In this document: positions 10,362 to 21,019 of the stretch, one piece after another
How positions within the stretch are numbered: the first letter of the stretch is position 1
How the letters are laid out: each line of letters begins with the position of its first letter
Source of the DNA: Trametes villosa
Lineage: Eukaryota > Basidiomycota > Agaricomycetes > Polyporales > Polyporaceae
Length of the DNA: 64,000 nt
Reading direction: 5' to 3'
Assembly (NCBI GenBank): GCA_002964805.2
Contig: PUDQ02000034.1
Coordinates: 186,001 to 250,000 of the forward strand
Notes under the pieces: model-generated
Seen by the model: the letters and a program-made list of their open reading frames with translations, nothing else
What the model was told of the DNA's origin: nothing
The model's database searches: none
Translations under genes and position numbers: made by a program

Positions 10362-12790
10362 CGGTCCATGCCCCCTCCCCTCCGCCTTCTGCCCTCCGTT
10401 CACGCGTTCATCTCTGCACCCCACTTTCGTTCACCGCCCAGACCGTGCATCATGACCCAAAATACCAGACGCTCTTTAGTGATCCCTCCGTAGATAATGT
10501 TAATTGATCCCGCTCTCCATCATAGTACGATACCTCGGCGGCCCGTTATAGTTGTATCCCTGTATGTAGATGACCCCCTTAGATTTCGCAATGGAACTGG
10601 ATTTGGAACGACTCTCGCGAGCTCGATGCAGCATGGTCTGCGCGGCGCGCATCCCTGGGCTTCTGGGTGCGAGATAGGGTGGCTTCGCGACTCCGAGGGT
10701 CCGAACGCAGATCCAGAGCCGCGGCGGCACGGACACCGGGATCTGCGCTCGCCAGAATAGACGCCGGAGCGCCCTTGGCCTTCTTCCGTTCCGAGCCTCC
10801 AGTCCGCGACCACCTCTCCGTCCATTCACTGGACCCTTCGTGTGAGACCGCCATGCCGATGCACCTATCGCAGCACATCGGGCTTGGACATGTGAGCGGT
10901 GTTGTTCAGAGCTCGGCCGCAAGAGCTCGCAGAGGACCGAAGTCCGCATCTTCGCCTTGGGGGAAGGCTCATTCCGAATTCGGGACGACTCGGCGTTCAT
11001 GCTGCTCACCTGAGCGCAGCCATTGTTCCTTCCTCGGACCGTCCCTGTATATGAAACGCAGGCGAGTGATTCTAGCTGTATATCGTTTGCTAGAACATAC
11101 TGAGAGGCCTCTTGCAGGCCACTACATCTGGCGCGTGGGCCGGTTTATTGCTGGGGACACTATCACGCCGCCGAGGGTTTCATGACACGCTTCATCCCAT
11201 ACAATCATATGAAAACCATTACAACAATTTGGACATCCTCCGAAGGTTCGCAGCTCGAGAGCACCTCCGAGGACGCGGTCATAGGATCCAGCTCTAATTG
11301 CGCGGCCAAGAAGACTTCGCCCCTCGTATCCCCGCAGCGTTTCCAGAGAGGGAGAGAATGTTCTCTACCGCCAGTGATGCTACCCGGTGACTACGGCACC
11401 ATACCCTCCTTCCGGGCTTGAACCTGGCCCGTTCTGCACTCTAGCCCGTTCCGCCGTCACGACTTCGCGTTGCGAACCCTCCTGGGACAGCGCCGTACCT
11501 CGGATGATGCTCTACGGCCGGTCTCGACCTGCGATAGAATGTGGACTGAATGCAGCGATGACGTGCGCGCAGTCAATTCAGCATGTTGCAGTTTGTCGCC
11601 AACACGCTCGCACTCGGCGCGCACGGCTCAGAACTTGCGCCGTTCCGGTGAGTACTCGGATGTCCTAGTATATGCGCTGATACGGGGCTATAGGAACGCG
11701 CATAGTTGTGTCGTTCATCCCTCAATGAACGGTGCTATCCCGGCAACACCAAAACAAACGATTTTCGTTCGAGCATATCCTCAATTACCCTGAAACTCAG
11801 GATCTGCGCACGAGATATCATGCAAAATATTCGTCTGATATTTGAGACAATTCGCTGATCATCACTTCCTGTGCAGTTTTCAAGATTGACCGGTGACCAG
11901 TGATTGAACACTGTTGGACAGGGGTGTCCACATAGCGAACAACACCCGCATCAACGCATCCGCGATTCGCCACAATGCGGGAAGGACGTAGCCAACGCGA
12001 CGCCCATAGACGTGGATGTCACCATACCGAGCATCTGTTGTGTACGAGTTTGCGACGTGCGACTCGGAGCAACAGCTGGGTGTTCGACGCTCGCCGCGGC
12101 CGACGGCTGACGGCTGACGACTCCTCACTGTCATGCAAGCCCGACGCCCCCGCTGGCTGCCTACGCCGCTGCTGCATATGCCACAGTCGCTCGTCGTATC
12201 GTCGGAGCCTCGGAGGGACACGGTGGTACATCTCAGATGCCAACAGATGGATGGCGCCGTCGCGGCGGCCCGCGCAGTGTGAGGCTAAGTCCACTCTGCG
12301 TGCACAGCATCGCGCGGTTCACTCGCTTTCCTTCGTCCATCAGCTGCGCTTCAGATTCTCCTGCATCGTAGCTGTCGGCTTTGACATTGTGGTGTGGCTG
12401 CAAGACACTTGGACTGTCGTCTGGCTTTGCGCGCAAACGGCGTGCTCAGCGCTGCCATGAATCGTACAGTGCCACGACATGGACAGCCTACGCCACAACG
12501 CCGTCCTGCCATACCACGGGTTACGTGAGGGAGTTCGTGGTGCACGACGATTGAAGGGAAGTCCAGTTCTACCCATATACATAGCAGCCGAATCGACTGG
12601 TTAAAAGTATTGCATTATACACAAGTAGACAGCACCCGCTAGGCGGCGAGACATGCTCATCGAACGACGGAGTAGGGGCCTCGCATCAGGGTGAGTAGCT
12701 CCCGGAAAGTTGCAGTGAAGGGGTCAAGCACGTACACGCCCCCAGGAATAGCGGGTGTCGATGCAACGGCCCGCCCCCCTTTTCGCGTAC
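10362..12790. other. Gene-free interval
   Basis: About 2.4 kb with only short overlapping frames on both strands. I recognise no domain, repeat array or structured RNA. The right end forms the 3' flank of the convergently placed orphan gene. Confidence 0.4.
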
Positions 12791-13633
12791 TCAATCAAAA
12801 CCCACAACAAAATACGAAACGGTGGTGGTAATCGCCCAGCACATTGCAAACCCGACGTGGGCCAAGGCCCACGCCACCCGGAGCATGAACACAGCGAGTA
12901 GCCAAAGGTTTCTGCGATAAACGTTCCAGTGAGAACCCACAGTGCTGAATGGACGATAATGCCGACGTACTGGAGGATCGTCGATAGTAGCGAGAACGCG
13001 CGCGTTGAATGAATCCACAGGGTCGTCCGAGTGGCAGGAGGCAGAAAACATAGCCCCAATGCCAGTACGGCAATGCATAGGAACTATGGTGGCCAGCTTA
13101 GCATCCGCGGAGGTGAATGATCGGGCGAGACGGGATATTCTCACTGCAGCGATTCTAGCGTCCAGGGACCGAGCACGATCGCCGAGGGAATCCAGCTGTG
13201 CAGATACCCCCTGGCGTCTCTTGCGAAGCAGGCGGAGCCATTTGGCGTGGCCGTCATCAACTAGATGCAAGAGTGGTCGGTACAGATAAAGCTGCCGGCA
13301 GTGTGACAACGCACCTTTCCCGAAGAACTTCATGTGGTGCGTGGTCCGCGCCGCAATCTCTGCGTCCAACAACGCTCCGTATTTTTCGTTCGCCACGATG
13401 GCCCATTGGACGTCTGCCCTGCCTAAGCTTCTGATCTCCTGCGGTGTCATTTTACCCGGGTTAAGCTGTTCGGTAACGACAGACAGATCCTTGTACGCCT
13501 TGGTCTCGTCGGCGTACTCCCAGCGGTGTTTTTGACAATACGGGGGGCCGTCGCCTCTGACTATCTCCGCGCAAAGGGTCGATTGATCCGGCGACAAATG
13601 CACCTGGCAAGTCTGATACACTGTCTGGGCCAT
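12791..13633 (-). CDS. Cys/His N-terminal orphan membrane protein, copy A
   Basis: Exons 13633-13315, 13260-13145, 13083-12971 and 12911-12791 give 222 aa. The second intron (13144-13084, GTGAGA donor) removes a stretch that would otherwise force a frame conflict with copy B. The N-terminus has a compact C-x11-C-x11-C-x2-H pattern (CQV...LCAE...YCQKH), possibly metal-binding. A helical middle carries VDDGH, formed across intron 1, and the C-terminus has hydrophobic spans (LCIAVLALGLCF and LWLLAVFMLRVAWALAHVGF). This resembles a lineage-expanded Agaricomycete family of unknown function (YC..H then VDDGH). Copy B lies 19 kb away in inverted orientation with a near-identical leader. The first intron is a multiple of three, so it also reads through. 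Confidence 0.68.
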   Translation of the reverse strand: MAQTVYQTCQVHLSPDQSTLCAEIVRGDGPPYCQKHRWEYADETKAYKDLSVVTEQLNPGKMTPQEIRSLGRADVQWAIVANEKYGALLDAEIAARTTHHMKFFGKGALSHCRQLYLYRPLLHLVDDGHAKWLRLLRKRRQGVSAQLDSLGDRARSLDARIAAVRISRLARSFTSADAKLATIVPMHCRTGIGAMFSASCHSDDPVDSFNARVLATIDDPPVRRHYRPFSTVGSHWNVYRRNLWLLAVFMLRVAWALAHVGFAMCWAITTTVSYFVVGFD

Positions 13634-13715
13634 CGCAAGACCACCCCGAGCCGTTCTCTCCGGAGAGTGTCGCGAGGGGGAGCTTGTGGTGGCACGGACG
13701 AAAGAAACGTGGCAT
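13461..13715 (-). other. Upstream overlapping reading frame of copy A
   Basis: An ATG 82 nt upstream of the copy A start opens a frame of 84 codons. It begins MPRFFRPCHHKLPLA and overlaps the main gene out of frame. Copy B has the same arrangement with the same spacing. It could repress translation of the main frame or encode a second protein; which of these applies is not decided by the sequence. Confidence 0.4.
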
Positions 13716-13852
13716 TTGCTTCCGCGAGCGCTGCATATATACGGGAGCGCCTACACATGGGTGCCCCTACAGGGTACATCCGTAACTTGTTGAGTACAAC
13801 ATCTACACCGGGCTTTCTTGTCATCTCGGAGACGCGAAGGTAACAGTAGTTA

Positions 13853-13935
13853 AAGCTGCCAGTTGGATGGTATATGTGCTATACGATACATTTCTTATAC
13901 ATCACTCGCGGGACTGCTTCGCCGGTTGAACGGGG
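13853..13935 (+). repeat. 80-bp inverted-copy repeat, copy 1
   Basis: About 80 bp, running from GTTGGATGG to TTCGCCGGTTG, are about 90% identical to the reverse complement of 33355-33441. Both copies lie 15-30 bp beyond the stop codon of an unrelated minus-strand gene and near a copy of the Cys/His orphan. GCCGGTTG-like octamers occur at both ends. It may be a small dispersed element or the remnant of a larger duplication. Confidence 0.7.
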
Positions 13936-13959
13936 CCCTCCCTCTCCGGCACGCCCTCC

Positions 13960-16058
13960 CTACGCAGCCGCTGTCGCACCGCCCACCGCTTCCGCCTCTG
14001 CCTGCACGACCGCCTCCGCCGCCAGGAGCGCCTTCTCAAAGCCCTTCAACAGCGTCTCCCTTTCCTCGAGGCCCACGCTCACGCGCACCAAGTCCGAGCT
14101 GACGCCCCACCCCGCCGCCCAGTCGAGCTCCGCGTAGTGCGCGAGGATCGTGTACGGGCACGCGAGCGTGAAGTTCGTGCCGAGGCTCGGGCCCTTCATG
14201 CACGGCAGCGCGTCGAAGAACGCGCGCGACGCCGCCGCGCTCGTGAACGTCAGCGAGAACAGCCCGCCGAACCCGCCGTCGGGCACGCGGCAGCGCGCGT
14301 AGTTGTGCGCCGTCTGCCACGCAGGGTAGTACACGTCGCGCACGGCGGGGCGCGCGGGGGCATCGGGGGTGGAGGAGGGGGAGGCGGCAAGGGAGCGGCC
14401 GCGGAGGAAGGTGCAGACGGCGAGCGTGTTCGCGTCGATCGCGTGGATGCGTCGCCGGAAGTCGCGCGAGTTGCGCTCCATATAGATCGCGTCCTCGTCA
14501 AAGTACGAGTCTTCGTAGTGTGCGGCCATGTGTGCCTTCAGTGCGGCGTAGTGCCGGCCCTTCGGGTTCAAGACCAGGCTGGAGATGGTAGTGAGCAACG
14601 GGTGTATGCGAGGAGGTCAAGAGGGCGTACCTGCCGCCCATGACGTTCGCGTCTCCGCTGAAGACCTTGCTTAGGCTGCTGACGACGACGTCCGCGTACG
14701 GTAGGACCTCGACGTTCACGAAGTTGCCGATCGTCTCGTCGACGACGATCAGGAAATTGTACTTGTCCGCCAGCGCGCGTAACCGGGGGAGGTCCGCGGA
14801 GCGCAAGAGCGGGTTTGATGGGAACTCGGTGAATAGAGCCAGGATCGGAGGACCTGCCGACTGCTGGGACTCCTTTTCAAGCAGCTTCTCCAGCTCGTCG
14901 ATGTCGCTATCGAGGCCGTGCCCGAGGAAGTGACAGCCCGGTCCCCACTTCTCGAGAATCTTGAGGGTATCGGTGTACGGGAAGCTGGACAAGGCTTTAG
15001 GCGAATTTCTATGCGCTCGAAATGGCGGCAACATACCCAAAGCATACACTCTTCGCGGGTGGACGAGCGCCAAGGGCGAGCTGATGTGCACTCCAGATCG
15101 CAGACATACCGGTGGCGTATAGGAAAACGTCGTCCTCCGTGACACCCTCGACACCTCTCGTACTAGGCCCAAGCTCCGCTTCGTGGCCGCCGGCTGTGGA
15201 CCAGTCGCTAGCGGTATCCCGGATGAGCACCCCCGCGATGCGGCGACGCATTGCACGTTTCGCGGCAGCCGCTGCTTCCGTAGGCAGGTTCCTCCCGTAG
15301 CGTTCCTCGACGTAGGTGTCGTGGTCCTTGCTGAGAAGCTCTGTTGTCTGTGCAGCGATGCTCCCTCCGTAGCGCGCATTCGGCAAGGTAGGAGAAGTTG
15401 GCGGCGACTTGCCGATGCTCTTCGCAGAGTAGTGTCGATTTCCGGGCTTAACTGGCGGCCGAGCTGAGACGGGTAAGGGTGCGGTGGGACTCCCGGTCTC
15501 TTCGTGGAGCATGGTTAGACACCGCTCGGCGAGGCGTGAGGAGATGCAAAGTCCTGTGTGTTGCCAGAACTGCTTCGCAAGAGGGAATTGGTCTCCGGGG
15601 AAGAGAACGATATGCAGTTCGCGGCAGGGCGTGGAAGTCTCGTCGTCTTCTGGACAGATGGTAAACTGCACGAGCCGTACCGGTATCGGGGAGCCTGCCT
15701 TGGTCGATCGGTCGATCATGAACTCGCGACACTGTTCTGCGATCCTCCGCGTCGGACAGAGTAGGCACTGCTCGCCTTGCACGCCGAACTTCTGCTCACA
15801 TATCCGCGCTAGCTATACAGATTCAGAACCCTTCGTCCGTGAATTATATTTGTAACTCACCTTCTGGATACTGAGATGGATGAAGAACCGAGGGTACCCA
15901 GAGACCATAGCATCTACGACGCGCTTCTCGCCTTCCTCGTACCCGACGTTGTCCTTCCACGTGGGGAGTGACACGGATATTGCGTGTTGCGTGAAGGGCG
16001 GCACAGACATGCCTAAGGTATGTTGCTGGTCATTCTGGACAACAGTAGTTGTGCTCAT
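13960..16058 (-). CDS. Cystathionine gamma-synthase
   Basis: Exons 16058-15861, 15812-15037, 14984-14631 and 14578-13960 give 648 aa; introns are 48-52 nt. The family condenses O-acyl-homoserine with cysteine to cystathionine for methionine synthesis, using PLP. Visible signatures are [13 protein letters not shown] (PLP phosphate-binding region), the catalytic domain with IVVDETIGN (Asp contacting the PLP nitrogen) and [16 protein letters not shown], whose Lys (about residue 430) should be the Schiff-base lysine. The last two residues of the MGGS motif are completed by intron 3. A long N-terminal part with a Cys-rich CLLC patch is normal for the fungal enzyme. ATG 16058 was preferred over upstream in-frame codons because the conserved protein begins nearby. 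It is divergent from the Rab GAP gene with a 456-bp shared spacer. Confidence 0.85.
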
Positions 16059-16314
16059 CGCGGTGAATGCCTCGTGTGCGTGAAGCTCTTGTGAGCAAGT
16101 GGGATGTGAGGTCCCTGAAGGCCCGCAACAACGGTATTTTGGGGGTTTCCGCTGTTTCCTATATATCTGGGCTAAGCTGGGAAAGAGATCAAGGTGACTC
16201 AGAGCCTGAGAACAGAGGATGGGGGTAGGAAAAGAGAGGCGTTCACGGCCGCCGTGCTGAATCTGAGTGGGAGTCAATTTCTCTAATCTAATCTTACCCC
16301 AGAAACTGCCATTC

Positions 16315-16328
16315 ATCTAATCTTATCT
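16315..16328 (+). promoter_or_regulatory. 14-bp GATA-containing motif, copy 1
   Basis: ATCTAATCTTATCT lies in the divergent promoter of cystathionine gamma-synthase and the Rab GAP; its reverse complement contains AGATAAG, a GATA-factor site. An 11-bp partial copy sits at 16286-16296. Exact copies recur at 36467 and 45127. Binding of a GATA factor is inference. Confidence 0.5.
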
Positions 16329-16514
16329 ATACTCACAAGCGCCCATTTAAGCGGCATGATGACGACCGCATCCCGAACTCGCCACACTCCTTCCTCCAGC
16401 CTTCCTTCGCGTACTGCATTACTGCACGCTTCCACCCCGCCCGCAGCTCGCTCTCTCACATCTTGACTGAACCTCTGGAAACTTACATACCCTACTACAC
16501 CACCGCTCTCCGGA

Positions 16515-18614
16515 ATGGGAGATGGAACTGAGGAGAAGGCGCGACTTGCGAACGTCTCACTTGATTGGGAGGCCTTGCGAGCGCAGAGCATTCAGCCTCA
16601 CGGCTTTGGGTCAGAACGTGTTCGCCTATGGTGTGTTCTCCACGTATATTTCAGTATATACAGCATCCAACACTACTCAGGCCCAAGCTATTCCATCTCG
16701 CCGACCTAGGATTGCTAGGCACGACGAAGCCTACGGCTGCATCCCATGACAAGGGGGACGAGGCTGCGCCGCACGCGGACGAGCGACAAATTGGACTGGA
16801 CACGGACCGCAGCTTTGTTTTGTATCCAGTAGGTGAACTGAAATCCTTCCTACCGTCCGTTCCGCGCTCACGCTGCACACAGAGGAGACTGGCCGCCGAG
16901 ATGAGCTTCAAGCTGGTCTGAACCGATTGATCGTTTCCCTATTTCGGCGGCGACCACTACTGCATTACTTCCAAGTACGTCTGCTTGACTCGTATGCGCC
17001 CTCTCACGTTGACCAAGATTTTCAGGGATACCATGACATTGTGTCAGTGCTCTTCCTCACGCTCCCGGTTGAATTACACCTCCCCGTCACGGAGAAGATG
17101 AGCTTGCACCGAGTACGCGACTCTATGGGGAAGACTCTAGAGCCCGTAGTAGGCCTGCTACGGTGAGTGCTGCGCCGGGGGATACCTACCTGAGTCCACT
17201 AATGCCGTATCAGAATACTGAAGCGCATTCTCCACCTCGCGGACGAGAAGTTCGCGGCTACCCTCGAACAGTATGTCTACATTCCTGCATAACTCACGTT
17301 GTGAACTGACCCAACATGTCAACCAGGGCTGCTCCCCTCCCGTACTACGCCCTCTCCAACCTGCTCACGTTATTCTCGCACGACATCCCGACCTTTCCGC
17401 TCATCCAGCACATCTTCGACTACTTGCTCTGTCGGCCCCCAATAGCCGTCGTCTACCTCGCGGCTGCGGTGAGCTATTCTCGTTGCGCAGCACCTCCAAT
17501 GTGGCGCTCATGTCTGTCTGAACAGCTCACGTTGACGCGCCGAGATGAAGTCCGGGTGCTCGAGGATGAAGGCGAGGAGGGTATGATGCATTCCCTACTC
17601 ACAGGCCTCCCAGACCTGTATGAGGAAGGGGAAGAACTTGTGTCACCCAAGGCGGAGCCTACAACTCCAGAGACAGGACCGCTCCTGGAACCCAAGACGG
17701 AAGAGATAGAGTCTCCTATACCCGGCGTTGAAGGGGTCACGGATGCCAATATGCCCAATGCTCCGGAAACTGAGCCTACCCAATCCAGCGAGGCTTCAGT
17801 CGACGCCATCGACACAGCCGCTGTCCCAGCCCCCGTGGTGAACCCGACGCTGGAGCCCACAGAACCGGAACCTTCTGCGGAGTCTCCTGAAGAGACCGAG
17901 CCATCCTCAGCGCAGGAGCCCGCATCCTCAGAAGAGACGAAAGCAGATTCAGATGAGACACCGCCCTCCGATACGAAGCCACTACTCGACACCTCCGAAT
18001 CTTCACTCCCCGAGAAAACCCCCATTCCGCGCTCGCCGTCCCCCGAGCCTCTCGAACCCGCCCATCCTCACCGCCCACGCGTATCGCTCTCGGTCCTCCT
18101 CGCACATGCGGACGCGCTCTACGCTCAATACCCACCCACGCACCCTGGCGTCGCGCTCTCCTCCGTACTCGGGCCCCAAAGCGTCATGCTCACCTGGTCT
18201 GAGAACTTCGCAGAGCTCCCTAGTGACGACGACGCAGAGCGCATGGTGCTCGCCCCCGACCTGATCGTCCTCCCCCACATCGAGCCCGACGACGACGTCG
18301 CATCCGACGGCGACTCGTACCGCGCCTCAGGCAAGGAGCGGGAGAAGGAGAAGCGGCGGCGGAAGCTGCGCAAACCGCGGCGGCGCCTCACGGATCTCGT
18401 CGTGCAGCGCAAGACGATGGTCGCTGGCGCGGTGCTCGTGCTTGGGGTCGCGATGGCCGTCTATGGCTTCAACGCGGGCCTGCCGGGGTCCGGCGGCGGG
18501 CACCATCGCAGCGGGTTTGGGCGCGAGTGGCGGAAGGTGGGGCGGTTCCTTGGGGGCGCGCTCGTCGGCGCCGGAGAGCGGGTGTTTGAGGGCATCCACC
18601 ATGTACTGCAGTAG
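16515..18614 (+). CDS. TBC1D20/Gyp8-type Rab GTPase-activating protein
   Basis: Seven exons (16515-16630, 16681-16832, 16883-16974, 17026-17162, 17214-17270, 17327-17468, 17526-18614) give 594 aa. The TBC fold shows both catalytic fingers: IGLDTDRSF (IxxDxxR, arginine finger) and YFQGYHD (YxQ, glutamine finger), the latter completed across intron 3. RPPIAVVYLAAA and EGMMHSLLTGLPD match the TBC1D20 subgroup, which acts on Rab1/Ypt1 at the ER-Golgi interface. An acidic Pro/Glu-rich linker (about residues 260-430) follows. A basic stretch then leads to one C-terminal membrane span (VAGAVLVLGVAMAVYGF), as expected for tail anchoring in the ER. The sixth intron is a multiple of three and open, so it is easily mistaken for coding sequence. 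Confidence 0.85.
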
Positions 18615-18853
18615 CATATAGTCACTTCACTATCTATTCGCACCTTCGATTCGATTCGATTGACGGAGATTGCAATAACGGGGGGTACATTGGCATGCGC
18701 GGGTATCGGTCCCAGAACATAGAGCATCATACAGGCAAAAGTACAGTGAGAGCTACCTACAAGAATAAATAGGGTACGCGCACGAGTCTACCGCGCGCGA
18801 GTCCGCAGCAAATGAAGCAGAGCACAAGCACGACTGACCGTCCACCGGCAGGC

Positions 18854-20058
18854 TCAAGGCCTCCGGGTCTTGATCTCCCAAAGCCCGTCCTTGCCCTTCA
18901 CGATGCCCTCCATGATGACCTTGCCCATGAGATAGTCGACTCTGTACACCCCCCGACTACGCTCCTCCGCGCTGCGACAGCGTTCCGCCCACGCGGCCGC
19001 GATCTGGTCGCGCAAGTCGTTGTTCATCTCGATGTTGTAGAAGTCGCCAAAGGAAATCGGGGAGAGCATGTTGTTCTGGATCGCGACGAAGAGGTCGAAG
19101 AGCGTCACGCCCGAGGGGTTGCTCCCCGCCTCGACGTCGATGTACCACGGCAGCTGCGCGTGGAAGAGGCGCATGCTCTGCAGCGGCGGCTCGCACGCGA
19201 ACCGCGTCAGGTCCCAGCTCGTCAGCGCGTGCTCCAGCGCGCGGAAGCGCACCGCGTTCGCGTCGCGCCGCAGGTCGTAGTGCATCGGCGGCTTCGAGCT
19301 CACGTAGCGGATGTACGCGTTCAGCGTCACCTTCGGCTGCATGAAGTCTGCACAGGGGCGCGAGTGGGCACACGCGCACGCGCAGGAGGGGGAACGCACG
19401 TACCGCCACCCCCGAACGACTTGGACCGCGAGCGCGTGAGGAGGTTCCCGAGGAAGCCGGGGCCGTTCATGCTGAAGTCGGACCGCCACTCGCGCGGCGG
19501 CCGCTTCGTCGCCTCCGCGCCGGGCCCGCGCAGGGATGGTCTCCGCGAAAGGGAGCCGCCTGAGGAGGGGCTGGAGGTGAGCGAGAGCGTCTGGGAATGG
19601 GGTGTCGAGGACCGCTGCGGCGCCCGTCTGTTCGCACCGTCGTCCCATCGCGCGACCGTCCACTGGGCATGTGGGTCCTCCTGCTCCTGGCGGCCAGGGG
19701 ATGGAAAGCCTTCCGGGCCGACGCCCATGGGGACGAAAGGGTGCATCATCGCGACCGGGGGGCCTGAGAACATCGGTACGGGCGTCGCGGGCATCGAGTG
19801 CATCGGCGCCGCCGGCCAGGGCGTCAGCGTCGACGCCTGCGAGTCTGGTGGGGACGACCAGGGGTAGCCAGAGGAGGAGCTGCTGGTGTAGGACTGTGAA
19901 TGCTGCATGAATGATGTTGGCGGCGGACCGCGCTGCTGCTCGTACGGAAAGTATGGGCTGGGGATGCCGACGCCGACGGGCAGCGGCTGCGGCGCGGGGC
20001 CATCGTAGCCGCGCCCGGCCTCGACGAGCTGGGGCATGTCGCCGTAGAGGTCGTTCAT
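18854..20058 (-). CDS. DUF6699 domain protein with disordered N-terminus
   Basis: Two exons (20058-19404 and 19347-18854) give 382 aa. Residues 1-215 are Pro/Ser/Gly/Met-rich and probably disordered. After the 56-nt intron comes a folded domain beginning VTLNAYI, with HYDLRRD, TSWDLTRFACEPP, WYIDV and VTLFDLFVAIQ, which I recognise as DUF6699, a domain of unknown function common in mushrooms. The C-terminus ends in basic KTRRP. It is tail to tail with the Rab GAP gene (about 240 bp between stops). A second, much larger DUF6699 protein lies at 39-42 kb. Confidence 0.75.
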
Positions 20059-20470
20059 GGCGTGGGCGGGGGCGGGGAGATGGTGAAGGATAAAGACGAG
20101 GCGTGAACACGAGGCCCTGCCTCAGCTGAGCGCTGGGAGCTATTCTGGCGGTTACGGCCAGTTGCTGCAGTCACCCGCATATAGTCGTCCTTGAATGCGG
20201 ATGAGGTGAGCTCGACGGCTTCGACGGCTGCGGCAGTGCCGGGAACATTGTGGCGGGTGGAGAGTGCGGCGACGAAGGAGACTGGGTGCGCTCGTGCGTC
20301 TTGTCTCCTACCATCATCTCCATGCAAGACCAATGTAGAGCACGCGCGACTAGACACCCAGGCATGTTTACAGCGTATATATTCCGCGTAATTGCTACTC
20401 AGACTGTTGCTTCCGAAGGTCGTAGCCCTCGACGTCGAGTCACATCGTAGGCAGGAGTCACGACGGGAGA

Positions 20471-21019
20471 ATGGCGGCGGTGGCGATGGAGGTGAGTGCA
20501 CAGATATTGTTCCGCGTTCGCAGTCCTAACCACATCAACGCATACAGCCACCCATGTCCACATCGCCCTCTTCAGACTCGCAACGGTTTCAAACGGCGAA
20601 CCCGTACGAGAAGGAGTTCGGGTACTCCAGAGCCGTCAGGCGAGGTCCCTTCATCGCCGTCTCCGGCACCACCTCCATCGACCCCGTCTCCGGACAACTC
20701 CGCCATCCCGGCTCTGCATATGACCAAGCGCGGGTCACCTTCGCGGAGATCATCCGGGCGGTCGAAGGATTGGGGGGAACCAAGAGCGACATCATTCGCG
20801 TGCGTATGTTCGTTACGCACGGCGCGGACACGGATAGCGTCGGGAGGGCGTTGAAGGAGGCTCTGGGAGAAGTGGGCCCTGCTGCAACCATGATCGTCGG
20901 CGCGCAGTTCGTGTCGTCGGAGATGCTGGTGGAGATTGAGGCGGATGCAGTCACGGCGGTACGTAGGAACCAACGTTCTCTCTACGTATGGAAGCCGAAC
21001 ATGTCCACTCCAACAGTGA
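20471..21019 (+). CDS. RidA/YjgF/UK114-family protein
   Basis: Exon 1 (20471-20491) encodes only 7 residues. Exon 2 (20548-20958) carries the whole domain. Intron 2 (20959-21016, GTACGT donor) would put a TGA stop directly after the acceptor, giving 144 aa. The family deaminates reactive enamine/imine intermediates from PLP enzymes. Visible signatures are VSGTTSIDP, the core Arg in DIIRVRMFVT and a MLVEIEADAV ending, the canonical C-terminal strand. If intron 2 is retained the protein gains about 31 unrelated residues, so the spliced form is preferred. Exon 1 could instead be untranslated, with the start at 20554. The protein is likely cytosolic or mitochondrial. Confidence 0.82.

Noticed and set aside
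13084..13144. Copy A orphan gene as a pseudogene because of an apparent frame break
   Set aside because: A GTGAGA...TAG intron of 61 nt resolves the frame break and restores similarity with copy B.
16313..16591. Minus-strand frame opposite the Rab GAP start
   Set aside because: It is antisense to exon 1 of a well-supported gene and has no motif.
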